From: Pseudomonas fluorescens
Lineage (GTDB): Bacteria > Pseudomonadota > Gammaproteobacteria > Pseudomonadales > Pseudomonadaceae
Direction of reading: 5' to 3'
NCBI GenBank assembly: GCA_902825215.1
Contig: LR782234.1
Span: 3,038,001-3,102,000, forward strand
Length of the DNA stretch: 64,000 nt
Shown here: positions 10,014 to 18,106 of the stretch, in pieces
Position numbering within the stretch: position 1 is the stretch's first letter
Layout: the number at the start of each line of letters is the position of its first letter
The notes under the pieces: generated by a model
Seen by the model: only the letters and a program-made list of their open reading frames with translations
The model's database searches: none
Told to the model about the DNA's origin: nothing
Made by a program: the position numbers and the translations under genes

Positions 10014-10240
10014 ACTCTTATCGCCAGGGTTCACATGCGCCAACGAAGCTCTTACCGAAGCCCTTCAAAGCCCCATGCCGTGCAGGAATGCCTGCAACCG
10101 GGTACGTTAATTTCAAGTGTCGCCATCAGCCATGACATCAACACCAATTATTCGCAAGTGGCTGCCGATCTACCGCGACAACCCTGTCGCGTCACTTCCG
10201 GCGTTCGTACCACTGCAACTTACGCCCAAGGTACGGTTAA
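9980..10240 (+). mobile_element. Decayed IS66-family orfA fragment
   Basis: From ATG 10035 the translation MRQRSSYRSPSKPHAVQECLQPG is a diverged IS66 orfA N-terminus, continuing SSVAISHDIN. At about 10145 the homology changes frame and continues as IIRKWLPIYRDNPVASLPAF (about 10153-10215), the usual orfA follow-on. No orfB or transposase remains. It is more diverged from copy 1 than two fresh copies of one element would be, so two related elements inserted or one duplicated long ago. Confidence 0.7.
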
Positions 10241-10509
10241 CGGCGCGTCGAATAGTCTCTCGCCCCCAGTATTTGGCAGATGTCCGGGGGTACAAACCCT
10301 CTTCTCATCGAGTGGGTATTGCTTGGCTCTGTTTGAGGGTGCTGACGGCATGCTGTCTGCTTACTGGGCCAAGTATCGCACGATGACATCTTCGGACGCG
10401 GGCAGGTAGCCGGCCCACGTCCTCTCGGCTCGCACCGCGTGAGGAAATTCAACCAGCTCGCTTGCCAAACAGCTGACGGTGAAAGCGAACTGATCGGGTG
10501 GACGCAAAT

Positions 10510-11337
10510 CTACCGAACGCCCCCCGCTGACTCGGCAACTCTTTTCTCCAGAGCCGTGGCGTTTGTCTCACGAACCATGATGAACACGAGAAAGAAGATA
10601 CAGAGGATTGCGGCACCACCCGCCAACATCCCAATCGCCCACTGCTCCCCGATGATGTCTTCAATTTTTTGGTTGTAGGTGCCCAGCACCAGGCTGCAGA
10701 CAACGTCTTTGTCCCACTGATCTTTGAACGGATCCAGGCCATCTGAGAATAGGCAGTATTGATTGTCTACCGTCCATTGGGCATCACTGTCCCACGGCAA
10801 CCAAGTGCCAGCGCCATTGAAGGCCTCGTTTGGCTGAACCCAGAACGAGGTATGTGTCTTTTTGACCGTGAGCAGCGCATAGGGAGTTTGCGTGAACACG
10901 TAGGCCCAAAAGAGCAGAAATCCTGCTGTGCACTGCATCATGGTTCGCACAGCTCTGCGCCGGAGTTTTGAGGGAATTCTGAAGGCAAGCTCGTTTGCAT
11001 CGAAGTAGCGCCGTGCCCGGCACAGCTCTTCGATAGTTAGCTCATGTTGCTGCAGCCACGAAAGCAGCTTGGTCATGTGCTTGGAGGTCTTGAGTTGCAG
11101 TCCGAACCACAGATTGAAGCGCTGTAGGTCTTCATGATCTGCCCACACACGCTGCGCAAATTTGCTGTTGAAGTCTTTCGTCGCCCCGAGCAGCTGATGC
11201 CATCGGTAGACCACATAGAACATCGCATTGGTTCTTAGCATCACATAGGCCATCAGCGCTAACGCGCCGATGTAGGGGAGTAGCTTGATGGTTACGTCGA
11301 TCCACTCAAGCGGAGATTTGACGAGCTGTTCAGACAA
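10510..11337 (-). CDS. Integral membrane protein, probably DUF6216-like
   Basis: 275 aa, TTG start preceded by a GGAAGC-type site. There are three hydrophobic segments: near residues 17-40 (IKLLPYIGALALMAYVML), about 135-155 (FLLFWAYVFTQTPYALL) and about 240-260 (AIGMLAGGAAILCIFFLVFIM). A charged helical cytoplasmic stretch lies between the first two, and a soluble loop with two cysteines between the last two. It resembles, from memory, the DUF6216 membrane family; no function is known. It is the last gene of a leftward group with a membrane-anchored protein and an Xre-type regulator. Confidence 0.65.
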   Translation of the reverse strand: MSEQLVKSPLEWIDVTIKLLPYIGALALMAYVMLRTNAMFYVVYRWHQLLGATKDFNSKFAQRVWADHEDLQRFNLWFGLQLKTSKHMTKLLSWLQQHELTIEELCRARRYFDANELAFRIPSKLRRRAVRTMMQCTAGFLLFWAYVFTQTPYALLTVKKTHTSFWVQPNEAFNGAGTWLPWDSDAQWTVDNQYCLFSDGLDPFKDQWDKDVVCSLVLGTYNQKIEDIIGEQWAIGMLAGGAAILCIFFLVFIMVRETNATALEKRVAESAGGVR

Positions 11338-11394
11338 TGGGGCGCTTCCAACAAAAACAACAGACGGGTAGGGTGGAGTGGCAGTGGGGCGCTG

Positions 11395-11997
11395 CTACCT
11401 CATGTACATCTGTTTGGTACGATTCATTTTGATGACAAAGCTGTCCGCGAGAAGACCACCTGTTTCCAGCACGACTTCGTCTTTTTTCGCGCTGCGAATG
11501 TCATAGCGCTGAGACCTGGCTAGCAGCAGACCTCGCTCAATCGCGGATTCTTCAGCACTGTGTGAGAGGCCACGGACGCTCATGTTGGTGAGCGATTTGT
11601 TGGCCACTCGAACCTGCACATCCAGCAACTTGATTTCCAATTCGTCATCAGTGGCTTGCCATTCTCCATTGCCATCGAATCTATAGCTTGTGGTTTCTGT
11701 GGTAGATGATGAAGGAGCAAAGACAGTGCTCTTCAGTAGGCCATTGATTCGGTATGTTTTGTTGCGAAAATATTCGATAGTGCCTTCGAAGCTGGCGACT
11801 CCATTGGGTTCGGGGTATTGGAATTTCTCATGCCACATGCCCAGCAGTTTTGGGTTCAGGCCATCGGATGACTTAGGGGCGAAGAAGTAAGCTGCCCAAG
11901 GCCCAACGATCGTCGAAAAACCCTGGAGCAGCGCGAATAGAAAGACTACCGCTGTGATAATTGCCCGCCAGCCAATCCGATACCTGCTCCATCTCAT
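11395..11997 (-). CDS. Membrane-anchored protein of unknown function
   Basis: 200 aa. It starts with a short basic N-terminus and one hydrophobic helix (residues about 12-38, IITAVVFLFALLQGFSTIVG), a signal anchor. The rest is predicted beta-rich and extracytoplasmic (GMWHEKFQYPEP, SYRFDGNGEWQATDDELEIK), reminiscent of small lipocalin-like stress sensors. I do not recognise a family. It lies 57 bases upstream of the three-helix membrane protein in the same direction and 54 bases after the regulator, so the three are probably one operon. Confidence 0.6.
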   Translation of the reverse strand: MRWSRYRIGWRAIITAVVFLFALLQGFSTIVGPWAAYFFAPKSSDGLNPKLLGMWHEKFQYPEPNGVASFEGTIEYFRNKTYRINGLLKSTVFAPSSSTTETTSYRFDGNGEWQATDDELEIKLLDVQVRVANKSLTNMSVRGLSHSAEESAIERGLLLARSQRYDIRSAKKDEVVLETGGLLADSFVIKMNRTKQMYMR

Positions 11998-12051
11998 ACT
12001 CTGCTATCCATGCTCTAGAAAATTCCCTCCTGGTTTGTATGACCAAGCGCC

Positions 12052-12531
12052 CTATGCATCGGATTCTCGATGCCACAAGTCGTGCACTGTCTGCTTGGGC
12101 AGCCCCAATTTTTCGGCGATCTGCTTCTGTGTCAAACCCTCGATCTTGAGAAGGCGCACTTGATCCAGCCTGGTTTCGTCGACTGGCTTGCCGGGCTTAC
12201 GCACTACCAGAGCGTCATCCTTGAGTTGCGCTTTGAGCACTTCCAACAAACCGGCTTGCTGATGCTCTGAAAGCTCGGCGGTGAGCCGGCTCAGGATGGA
12301 TTCAAGAGGCTCGTTTTCACGGATGGCTAGCGTGAGCGCAAGCAGAGTCAGAGGGCTGGTGCCGAGTGCCTTGCTGAGCAGGTCGAGCTTGTCCAGCGTG
12401 ATACCAGACTCCCCTTTTTCGAGTTTTGCGAAGTAGGTACGAGTGCCTGCCTCGGACAACCCCTCCTGCGAGAGCCCTTTCCGATTGCGAAGAACTCGCA
12501 GCACAGCTGCAAACGCAAGCTTCAGGGTCAT
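12052..12531 (-). CDS. Xre-type helix-turn-helix regulator with a second HTH
   Basis: 159 aa. The N-terminal Xre-like HTH covers residues about 8-60 (LRNRKGLSQEGLSEAGTRTY followed by FAKLEKGESGITLDKLDLLSKALG). The C-terminus has a second HTH (about 125-155, LKIEGLTQKQIAEKLGLPKQ), as in resolvase or Trp-repressor-like domains. The two may bind two sites or two half-operators. It is first in a leftward operon with two membrane proteins and probably controls that operon and itself. Confidence 0.8.
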   Translation of the reverse strand: MTLKLAFAAVLRVLRNRKGLSQEGLSEAGTRTYFAKLEKGESGITLDKLDLLSKALGTSPLTLLALTLAIRENEPLESILSRLTAELSEHQQAGLLEVLKAQLKDDALVVRKPGKPVDETRLDQVRLLKIEGLTQKQIAEKLGLPKQTVHDLWHRESDA

Positions 12532-12916
12532 GGGCGATCCTCAAAGGGGAGGATAAAGCCACGTTGCATAGTCCGTTTCTACCGTATATAGTAATCATTG
12601 CCGGACTGGTGAGGTGCGGCTGTTTCACGGTGGTGTTGGCCCGTCCCATTTTCTTGGCTCTTCTGTCCAACGGATCTTGGAATTGGCGCTTTGCGACGGT
12701 AGGGGCAGGTCTCCTGCGCCAGGATCAATTTAACCGTAAACCGAGCAGTCGGTGGATGTGTGTGACTGATTCAGTGCTGTGCTGTGCTGTGGATAGCTAG
12801 GGGCGTGTCAATTCAGCAGTAAATCGAAAGCTATGGCGCTATGACGCTTGGGTTTCGCTCCCCCTTCACAGCTGAGCTTGTAGATCGCGGGAGCATGAGA
12901 TTTAGCTATCACCTGA
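12532..12916. other. Gap upstream of the Xre regulator
   Basis: No gene seen. The part next to 12531 should carry the promoter of the leftward operon; an AT-rich stretch (12575-12600) could hold it. The rest has only short frames without ribosome sites. Confidence 0.4.
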
Positions 12917-13266
12917 GTGTTGAGGTTTGGTGATCATGCAATAGGACAACAAGTCGCGAATCTCGCGAAGTCGTACTGCATCGTTAGGGAGTGGATGCTG
13001 ATCGAGAAAGAGGTGACCAACGAGTACCGCGAATCTCTTGCTGGCGACGGGTGCAATCATGCGTGCTCTACGCGTCCAGCGTCTTGGCCCATAGCGCGAA
13101 CAGGTGGCAGGTTGGAGATCTGGATTCGGTCAGCTTTCCAAAGGTCGTCACCGATAGCTATGGGTTTGAAATGCGCAACACCCTTTACATTTTGATGGGC
13201 CCTGGTCAGAGAAAGAGATCCAATCTTCTGGGGTCATGTCCATCGTTAATCTCAACTGAAAATTGA
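12917..13266 (+). pseudogene. Frameshifted DUF6957-like gene
   Basis: Two frames together rebuild one protein. The first (GTG 12917) gives SYCIVREWMLIEKEVTNEY. The second, from about 13060, gives CVLYASSVLAHSANRWQVGD and then FEMRNTLYILMGPGQRK. These align in order with the intact gene at 14533-14925 (SFCVVNEWVWLDLDAPELVV; FETQNKVYVLINHGRRK). The frame change falls between about 13040 and 13065. It is inactive unless programmed frameshifting occurs, and no slippery site is obvious. Confidence 0.65.
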
Positions 13267-13381
13267 GGGTGAGATGCCTGTTTCTTTTTTCATGAGGATC
13301 ATGCTCATTGTAGGCATGTGCTTAGACCAACGATGTGGGCTGGGGCATGAATTTACATTCCATCATGGCGGAGCCTGACTC

Positions 13382-14119
13382 ATGCGACTTCTCGTAATGT
13401 CGGATCTCCATGTCGAGTTCCAGCCCATCGAGCTGCCCGACCCCGCCCTTTATGACGTTGCGATCCTAGCAGGGGACATCAACATCAAAGGCCGAAGTTC
13501 CAGTTGGGCTTGCGACCACTTTTCAAAAGAAACACTGCTCGTAGCCGGGAACCATGAATTTTACAAATCGAGTTGGAATAAAACGCTCAATCAGTTGAAT
13601 AACCCTCAGGCTGCCCATGTTCAATTCCTGGAGCAGCGCACACTCGTGATAGACGGTGTCCGCTTCTTGGGTTGTACCGGATGGGCTGATTTTGAAGGTA
13701 CCGGGAATGCGCCATTGGCGATGCTTGAGGCTCGGGCGCTCATGAACGACTACAAAGTCATTCGCGTAGAGCCGCAGTATCGAAAGCTTGTGCCCCACCA
13801 GACTCGCAAGGTCGCGCAAGAGTCTCGTATGTGGCTGCACCGCGCGCTCGCGCAACCGTTCGAGGGAAAAACGGTTGTGGTGACTCACTTCCCGCCATTG
13901 ATGCACTTTGTGCCGGACTACGGAAAGCATCCGCATCTGAGGGCAAGTTACGGCAACAACTGGCAGGAATTCCTGGATATGAAAATTGACCTCTGGATCT
14001 TTGGACATACCCACGTGGCTGTCGATGAGACGATCAACGGAATCAGATTTGTGTCCAATCCAAGAGGTTATCCAGGGGAAGAGGTCGATTTCAACAACCA
14101 GTGTGTGGTCACGCTTTGA
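13382..14119 (+). CDS. Calcineurin-like metallophosphoesterase
   Basis: 245 aa, complete. All five metal-binding blocks are present in order: SDLHVEF (D8, H10), LAGDIN (D about 32), GNHEFY (about 58-61), VVTHFPP (about 160) and FGHTHVAV (about 204-207). It should hydrolyse a phosphoester using two metal ions in the cytoplasm; the substrate cannot be told from sequence. It starts 115 bases after the broken DUF6957-like gene. Confidence 0.9.
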   Translation: MRLLVMSDLHVEFQPIELPDPALYDVAILAGDINIKGRSSSWACDHFSKETLLVAGNHEFYKSSWNKTLNQLNNPQAAHVQFLEQRTLVIDGVRFLGCTGWADFEGTGNAPLAMLEARALMNDYKVIRVEPQYRKLVPHQTRKVAQESRMWLHRALAQPFEGKTVVVTHFPPLMHFVPDYGKHPHLRASYGNNWQEFLDMKIDLWIFGHTHVAVDETINGIRFVSNPRGYPGEEVDFNNQCVVTL

Positions 14120-14152
14120 ATAGCTTGAAGCGGGCGAGTAGAGGTTTTTTCA

Positions 14153-14479
14153 GTGCATTTTCCAGTTTCATTGATCCAGGCCACAAAGCTCAGTTTCGAG
14201 GGTCAAGTTCACGGGTATTTGCTAGACGCCCGTCCCTGTGGTTTGGGTTTCAAAGCAGCAATTTTCTTCGACTCCCACAGACGATTTGAAAACGGTGACA
14301 CGATCGTCACCGATGACGCGGCAGCAATAGAAGAGCGGCATGGCTATTCCATAGTAGTCACCACTGCCGGCAACCGATACGTCATCGTGAGCTTTCTTAT
14401 GTTCATGATTGAGGAGGTCGACGGGGTTGAACAGACCGTGGTGTTGTCGATGACCCGAGACGCTGTTGCGCGACCGTAA
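14153..14479 (+). CDS. Small hypothetical protein
   Basis: 108 aa from a GTG start with a weak AGAGG site. Sequence such as RRFENGDTIVTDDAAAIEER and YSIVVTTAGNRYVIVSFLMFM looks like a compact beta-rich cytoplasmic domain. No family recognised. It lies between the phosphoesterase (34 bases upstream) and the DUF6957-like gene (about 50 bases downstream) in the same direction, so the three are likely cotranscribed. Confidence 0.5.
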   Translation: MHFPVSLIQATKLSFEGQVHGYLLDARPCGLGFKAAIFFDSHRRFENGDTIVTDDAAAIEERHGYSIVVTTAGNRYVIVSFLMFMIEEVDGVEQTVVLSMTRDAVARP

Positions 14480-14532
14480 TGCCTGACGAACCAGGCTCGT
14501 GAGGTAAAGCAATGGTTGTGCTAGGAGTTCGC

Positions 14533-14925
14533 ATGTCGTACCACAATATTGAACAGATCATTGGCTCAAGCGCTGTAATGCCTGGGGTGGAAATTGATCT
14601 TCAAGAAGCGATCCGAATGACGCAGGCGAGGTTTCCGGACAGAAGCTTTTGCGTTGTCAATGAGTGGGTCTGGCTTGACCTAGATGCGCCGGAGCTGGTC
14701 GTCCAGGAGTTGGCCTTGGAGGGAAAGAAGCCGGTGATGTTGCTGATGCTCAATGTCGTTTTCAATAGCAGCACCAAATGCAGCAGCGCTCTCTGGCGGC
14801 GCTCGTCACCGTTGGTTGATTTCAGCGACGGCATGTTTTTTGAGACGCAGAATAAGGTCTACGTTTTGATCAATCATGGTCGTCGAAAAACGATGTCGCT
14901 GTCGGCAGTGGTTCGCGCCTTATGA
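14533..14925 (+). CDS. DUF6957-like protein
   Basis: 130 aa. The ATG at 14533 has AGGAG five bases upstream, a better start than ATG 14512. Residues FPDRSFCVVNEWVWLDLDAPELVV, then a beta-rich middle and FFETQNKVYVLINHGRRK, match a small Pseudomonas family that I recall as DUF6957; function unknown. An older relative lies frameshifted at 12917-13266, so the family was duplicated here. Its end is followed within 60 bases by the HAD gene. Confidence 0.55.
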   Translation: MSYHNIEQIIGSSAVMPGVEIDLQEAIRMTQARFPDRSFCVVNEWVWLDLDAPELVVQELALEGKKPVMLLMLNVVFNSSTKCSSALWRRSSPLVDFSDGMFFETQNKVYVLINHGRRKTMSLSAVVRAL

Positions 14926-14983
14926 GTTTGGAAGGAGGGGCCGTGATGATTGCAGCTGTGCTGTTCCAGATGAGCAAGCCGTT

Positions 14984-15625
14984 GTGATTAGTGGAATCAT
15001 CTTCGACGCTTTCGGTACCCTTGTGCGGATTGGGCAGCGGACGAGTCCTTATCGAGAACTGATGCGTGAAGGGCGTCGACAGGGACTCGCCCTGACCTCG
15101 GACACGATGCATTTCGCGATGACAACGAACCAGCCGCTGGACGCGGTGGCGTCGCAGCTGGGCATTGCACTTACTCCGTCAAAGCTCAAGGAGTTGAGTC
15201 TCGTACTGGAAACGGAGTTGTCGTCGATTCAGCCTTTTCCCGATGCCGTCGAAGCCATAGGGTTGCTACGAAAAGCTGGGTTCCGAATCGGGATTTGCTC
15301 AAACCTTGCCTATCCATATGGCCCAAGGGTAAAAGCTTTTTTCCCAGATTTGGACGGATATGCCTTCAGCTATCAGCTGGGATGCGTTAAGCCAGATCCT
15401 GTCCTCTACCAATCCGTTTGTAATCAAATGGGCGTGCAGCCTGGCCATTGCCTTACCGATGGAGTGGGGCGGGTGCTGATGATTGGCGATTCTCAAAGGT
15501 GTGATCGCGACGGCCCTCGGGCTGCGGGAATCATGGGATTCCATTTAGAGCGCAGACCCTACGGACAGATTCGAGACCTCAACCAGTTCGCGAGTCAGGT
15601 GCTTGAAGAGTCCACGGGCATTTGA
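14984..15625 (+). CDS. HAD-superfamily hydrolase
   Basis: About 213 aa from GTG 14984 (VISGIIFDAFGTLV). The frame is open further upstream to 14876, but that part overlaps the previous gene and has no family resemblance. Motif I is FDAFGTLV (nucleophile Asp; the usual acid at +2 is Ala, as in part of the family). Motif II is GICSNLA, the lysine is in GCVKPDPVLY, and motif IV is MIGDSQRCDRDGPRAAG. The substrate is likely a small phosphorylated metabolite. The motif I Ala at +2 weakens a simple phosphatase call and resembles haloacid dehalogenase-like members. Confidence 0.8.
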   Translation: MISGIIFDAFGTLVRIGQRTSPYRELMREGRRQGLALTSDTMHFAMTTNQPLDAVASQLGIALTPSKLKELSLVLETELSSIQPFPDAVEAIGLLRKAGFRIGICSNLAYPYGPRVKAFFPDLDGYAFSYQLGCVKPDPVLYQSVCNQMGVQPGHCLTDGVGRVLMIGDSQRCDRDGPRAAGIMGFHLERRPYGQIRDLNQFASQVLEESTGI

Positions 15626-15744
15626 AGTGGTAGGTAGGCCACAGCACGTATTGGCGTCGGGAAGTTGCATTCTGCGGGGCTGGGGATCTCGAACCACTGG
15701 CCGCAATGAGCCGTGTTGCCCGCGCTTGCGTTGCGAAGAAGGGG

Positions 15745-16361
15745 CACCTGTCAGTCCCGCCTTCGCTGCCAGATGGTTGTTACCGCGAATAGAGCGTTTC
15801 CATACGGCTTGGCCAGATACCGACGTTCGACTTGATATGCAACTCAAAGCGGTGGATTTCCAAGCTCAACGAATAGATATCGGCGTCCGATATGCTGCCG
15901 GTGAGTGGCCTGGTCTTATCGCAGAAAAACTGATGGACGAGGATATCTTTCCTGTTTGCTCCCCTAATCTGAAAAACACTTCGGATTGTTTGAGCACTCT
16001 GGCCGAATTGGCCAATCAAACGCTGATCCACGACCTATCGATAGATGAGAGCGCCGGATTCACGACCTGAGAGACCTGGCTAAGCATTGCTGCGGCGAAA
16101 AATGTACCGGCGCGCAGGGGCATGAAGATCAACAACAGTGCAGCTGTGTTTCAAGCAGCTATAGATGGACAAGGAATCGCGCTAACGCGCAGCGTTATAG
16201 CCAGGGATGATTTGGCTGCAGGCCGGCTAATTCGCTTGTTTCCAGACATCCAAGGTGTCTCTCCGTTGGCCTACTACGTTGTATATCCTCCCGAGTGTGC
16301 GAGCCTGCCGAGGTTGAAAGCGTTTCGGGATAGGCTATTCGAGGAAGCTCATGCGGCTTAG
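15745..16361 (+). pseudogene. LysR-family regulator (GcvA-like), broken
   Basis: The effector-binding half of a LysR regulator: SPAFAARWLLPRIERF and RIDIGVRYAAGEWPGL, then an in-frame TGA at 16068-16070 where relatives have Trp (FTT-stop-ETWL). The same frame continues to 16361 with INNSAAVFQAAIDGQGIALT and LIRLFPDIQG. The HTH-containing N-terminal 90 residues are missing upstream of about 15745. Two independent defects mark it as a pseudogene. Confidence 0.8.
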
Positions 16362-16441
16362 GGCGTGCACTCGAAACCGGTACAATGTATAGGTGGCTCA
16401 ATGCAGCGTTCGGCGAACGCTGTCTTATGCGGTGTGACTAA

Positions 16442-16463
16442 TTTATGATGCCTGCATGATAAA
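16442..16463 (+). promoter_or_regulatory. Probable autoregulatory operator of the TetR gene at 16479
   Basis: Inverted repeat TTTATGATGC / GCATGATAAA with a 2-base centre and one mismatch, ending 15 bases before the ATG. The size and position fit a TetR-dimer operator covering its own promoter or leader. Confidence 0.5.
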
Positions 16464-16478
16464 TTCGGATGCAGCATC

Positions 16479-17054
16479 ATGAGTACACGTTCAGACCTTT
16501 TGACCAGCGCTGAGATTCTGCTGCGCACGAAAGGCTACGCGGCCTTCAGTTATGCCGACCTTGCGGATGAGATCGGCATCAAAAAAGCCAGTATTCACCA
16601 TCACTTTCCCACCAAGGAAGGCATGGCAATTGCCATCGTTGAGAGCTACCTGTTCCGATTCAGGAAGCAGTTGGAAGCTATCAACGATGAGAACGATGGC
16701 GTCGTCGACCGATTGAAGGCGTTCGCGGTGATGTTCGCGCACAGCAGTGATAACGGAATGCTTCCACTCTGCGGAGCTTTGGCCGCTGAGCTTTTGGCTC
16801 TGCCTGAAAGCCTTAAAGCAATGACAAAGGATTTCTTCGAGATCCATCTAACGTGGCTTCAAGAGAATATCAAGCAGGGCCAAGACCAGGGTTTGCTCAA
16901 GCCCGAGCTGGATGTGATCACAGTTTCAAGGTTCATATTGAATGCCTTGGAAGGTGCAAGCTTTGTGTCTTGGGCGATGAGTGATGACTACGAGAAATCT
17001 TCTGGATTCGATTTGATTTTGGCTGGACTTCTGCGTTCTGAAGCTAGCCATTAA
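16479..17054 (+). CDS. TetR/AcrR-family transcriptional regulator
   Basis: 191 aa. The N-terminal HTH covers residues about 8-55 (ILLRTKGYAAFSYADLADEI followed by GIKKASIHHHFPTKEGM). The ligand-binding helical core contains LPLCGALAAELLALP. It is a close relative of the TetR at 23020 (shared ASIHHHFPTKE and LPLCGALAAE), so the two arose by duplication. It faces the EamA exporter gene convergently (gap about 90 bases). A palindrome just upstream suggests self-repression. Confidence 0.88.
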   Translation: MSTRSDLLTSAEILLRTKGYAAFSYADLADEIGIKKASIHHHFPTKEGMAIAIVESYLFRFRKQLEAINDENDGVVDRLKAFAVMFAHSSDNGMLPLCGALAAELLALPESLKAMTKDFFEIHLTWLQENIKQGQDQGLLKPELDVITVSRFILNALEGASFVSWAMSDDYEKSSGFDLILAGLLRSEASH

Positions 17055-17140
17055 TTGGGCTTGATCAATGGGCGACGGTGGCTCGTCGCCTTGTTCGTTC
17101 GATTATAGATGTCGTCTAGACCCCATCCACGGACAGCCTT

Positions 17141-18028
17141 TCATTTTCTGCGATTTATTACGCGCTTATCACTAAGTATCAGTCCAATTCCTCCAAGCAC
17201 TGCCAGCGATGTAAGCGCTAATCGAGTCGTTAAGCTTTCATTCAAAATGAGCACCCCTGCGAGCGACGCCAAAACAGGAACGCTTAGCTGTATGGAGGCT
17301 GCCTGAAACGACGAAAGCGAACGTAGCGCTGCGTACCAGATAGCATAACCAATTCCTGAAGCAATCGTCCCCGACGCAATCGCGCAGAGAACACCCAAAA
17401 TATCTATTGATAGCTGATTTGCGAAGGGTATGGATGCCAAAAGCATCATTGGTACAGCTCGCAGGAAATTCCAGGTAGTAGAGGCGAGTGGATCATTCGA
17501 TTGCTTGCCAATTAACGAATAAACGGCCCATGCGATGCCAGATAACAACATGATCCCTGCGCTAGCCAACGGAGGCGACGTAGCACCTGGTAGTAACAGA
17601 GCAACCAAGCCTCCAATAGCAAGTACAAGACCCGTAACTGCTACAGCATGCATCCTTTCGCCTTTGTAAAAACCGTATCCAAGCATAGAGAGCTGGACGG
17701 CACCGAACAAAATCAGCGCACCTGTTCCTGTATCCAGGTTCACATACGCATATGAAAAAGCGAACGCGTAAGCAAACAAGGTGAATGCACCCAACCAGCT
17801 CCCAGCGGAGCGAGCAGAGGTGCCTTTGATTGTTAAGATTACCCAGAGCACAAAGGCTCCGCTCAACAACCGTATAAGGGTAAAGGAAGTAGGGTCAATC
17901 TCAGTATGACGAAATGCTAAGCGGCATAGAACCGAGTTGGCTGCAAAGGCCAACATCGCTAGCGTGGTGAGGAAGACTACTTGTCTCACCCGGTTGAGTA
18001 AAAGCATGTCAATTATGCGCTGTGACAC
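17141..18028 (-). CDS. EamA/DMT-family transporter
   Basis: About 295 aa from GTG 18028, which has AAGGAG six bases upstream; the frame is open further but without a better site. Ten hydrophobic helices in two EamA repeats (for example FLTTLAMLAFAANSVLCRLA and GAFTLFAYAFAFSYAYVNL). These transporters export small metabolites, often amino acids. The neighbouring cystathionine beta-lyase, 79 bases upstream and in the same direction, hints at a sulfur amino acid or thiol-related substrate, but this is inference. Confidence 0.85.
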   Translation of the reverse strand: MSQRIIDMLLLNRVRQVVFLTTLAMLAFAANSVLCRLAFRHTEIDPTSFTLIRLLSGAFVLWVILTIKGTSARSAGSWLGAFTLFAYAFAFSYAYVNLDTGTGALILFGAVQLSMLGYGFYKGERMHAVAVTGLVLAIGGLVALLLPGATSPPLASAGIMLLSGIAWAVYSLIGKQSNDPLASTTWNFLRAVPMMLLASIPFANQLSIDILGVLCAIASGTIASGIGYAIWYAALRSLSSFQAASIQLSVPVLASLAGVLILNESLTTRLALTSLAVLGGIGLILSDKRVINRRK

Positions 18029-18106
18029 CCATGGCTCCTTATTGAACAGGTGTGATTTGCTGTCCGATAGCACAGCCCATCAAGAGCTGTGCCTAACGGT
18101 GTATAA

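Noticed and set aside
12991..13266. Independent small gene at 12991
   Set aside because: Its second half is the continuation of the frameshifted DUF6957-like gene.
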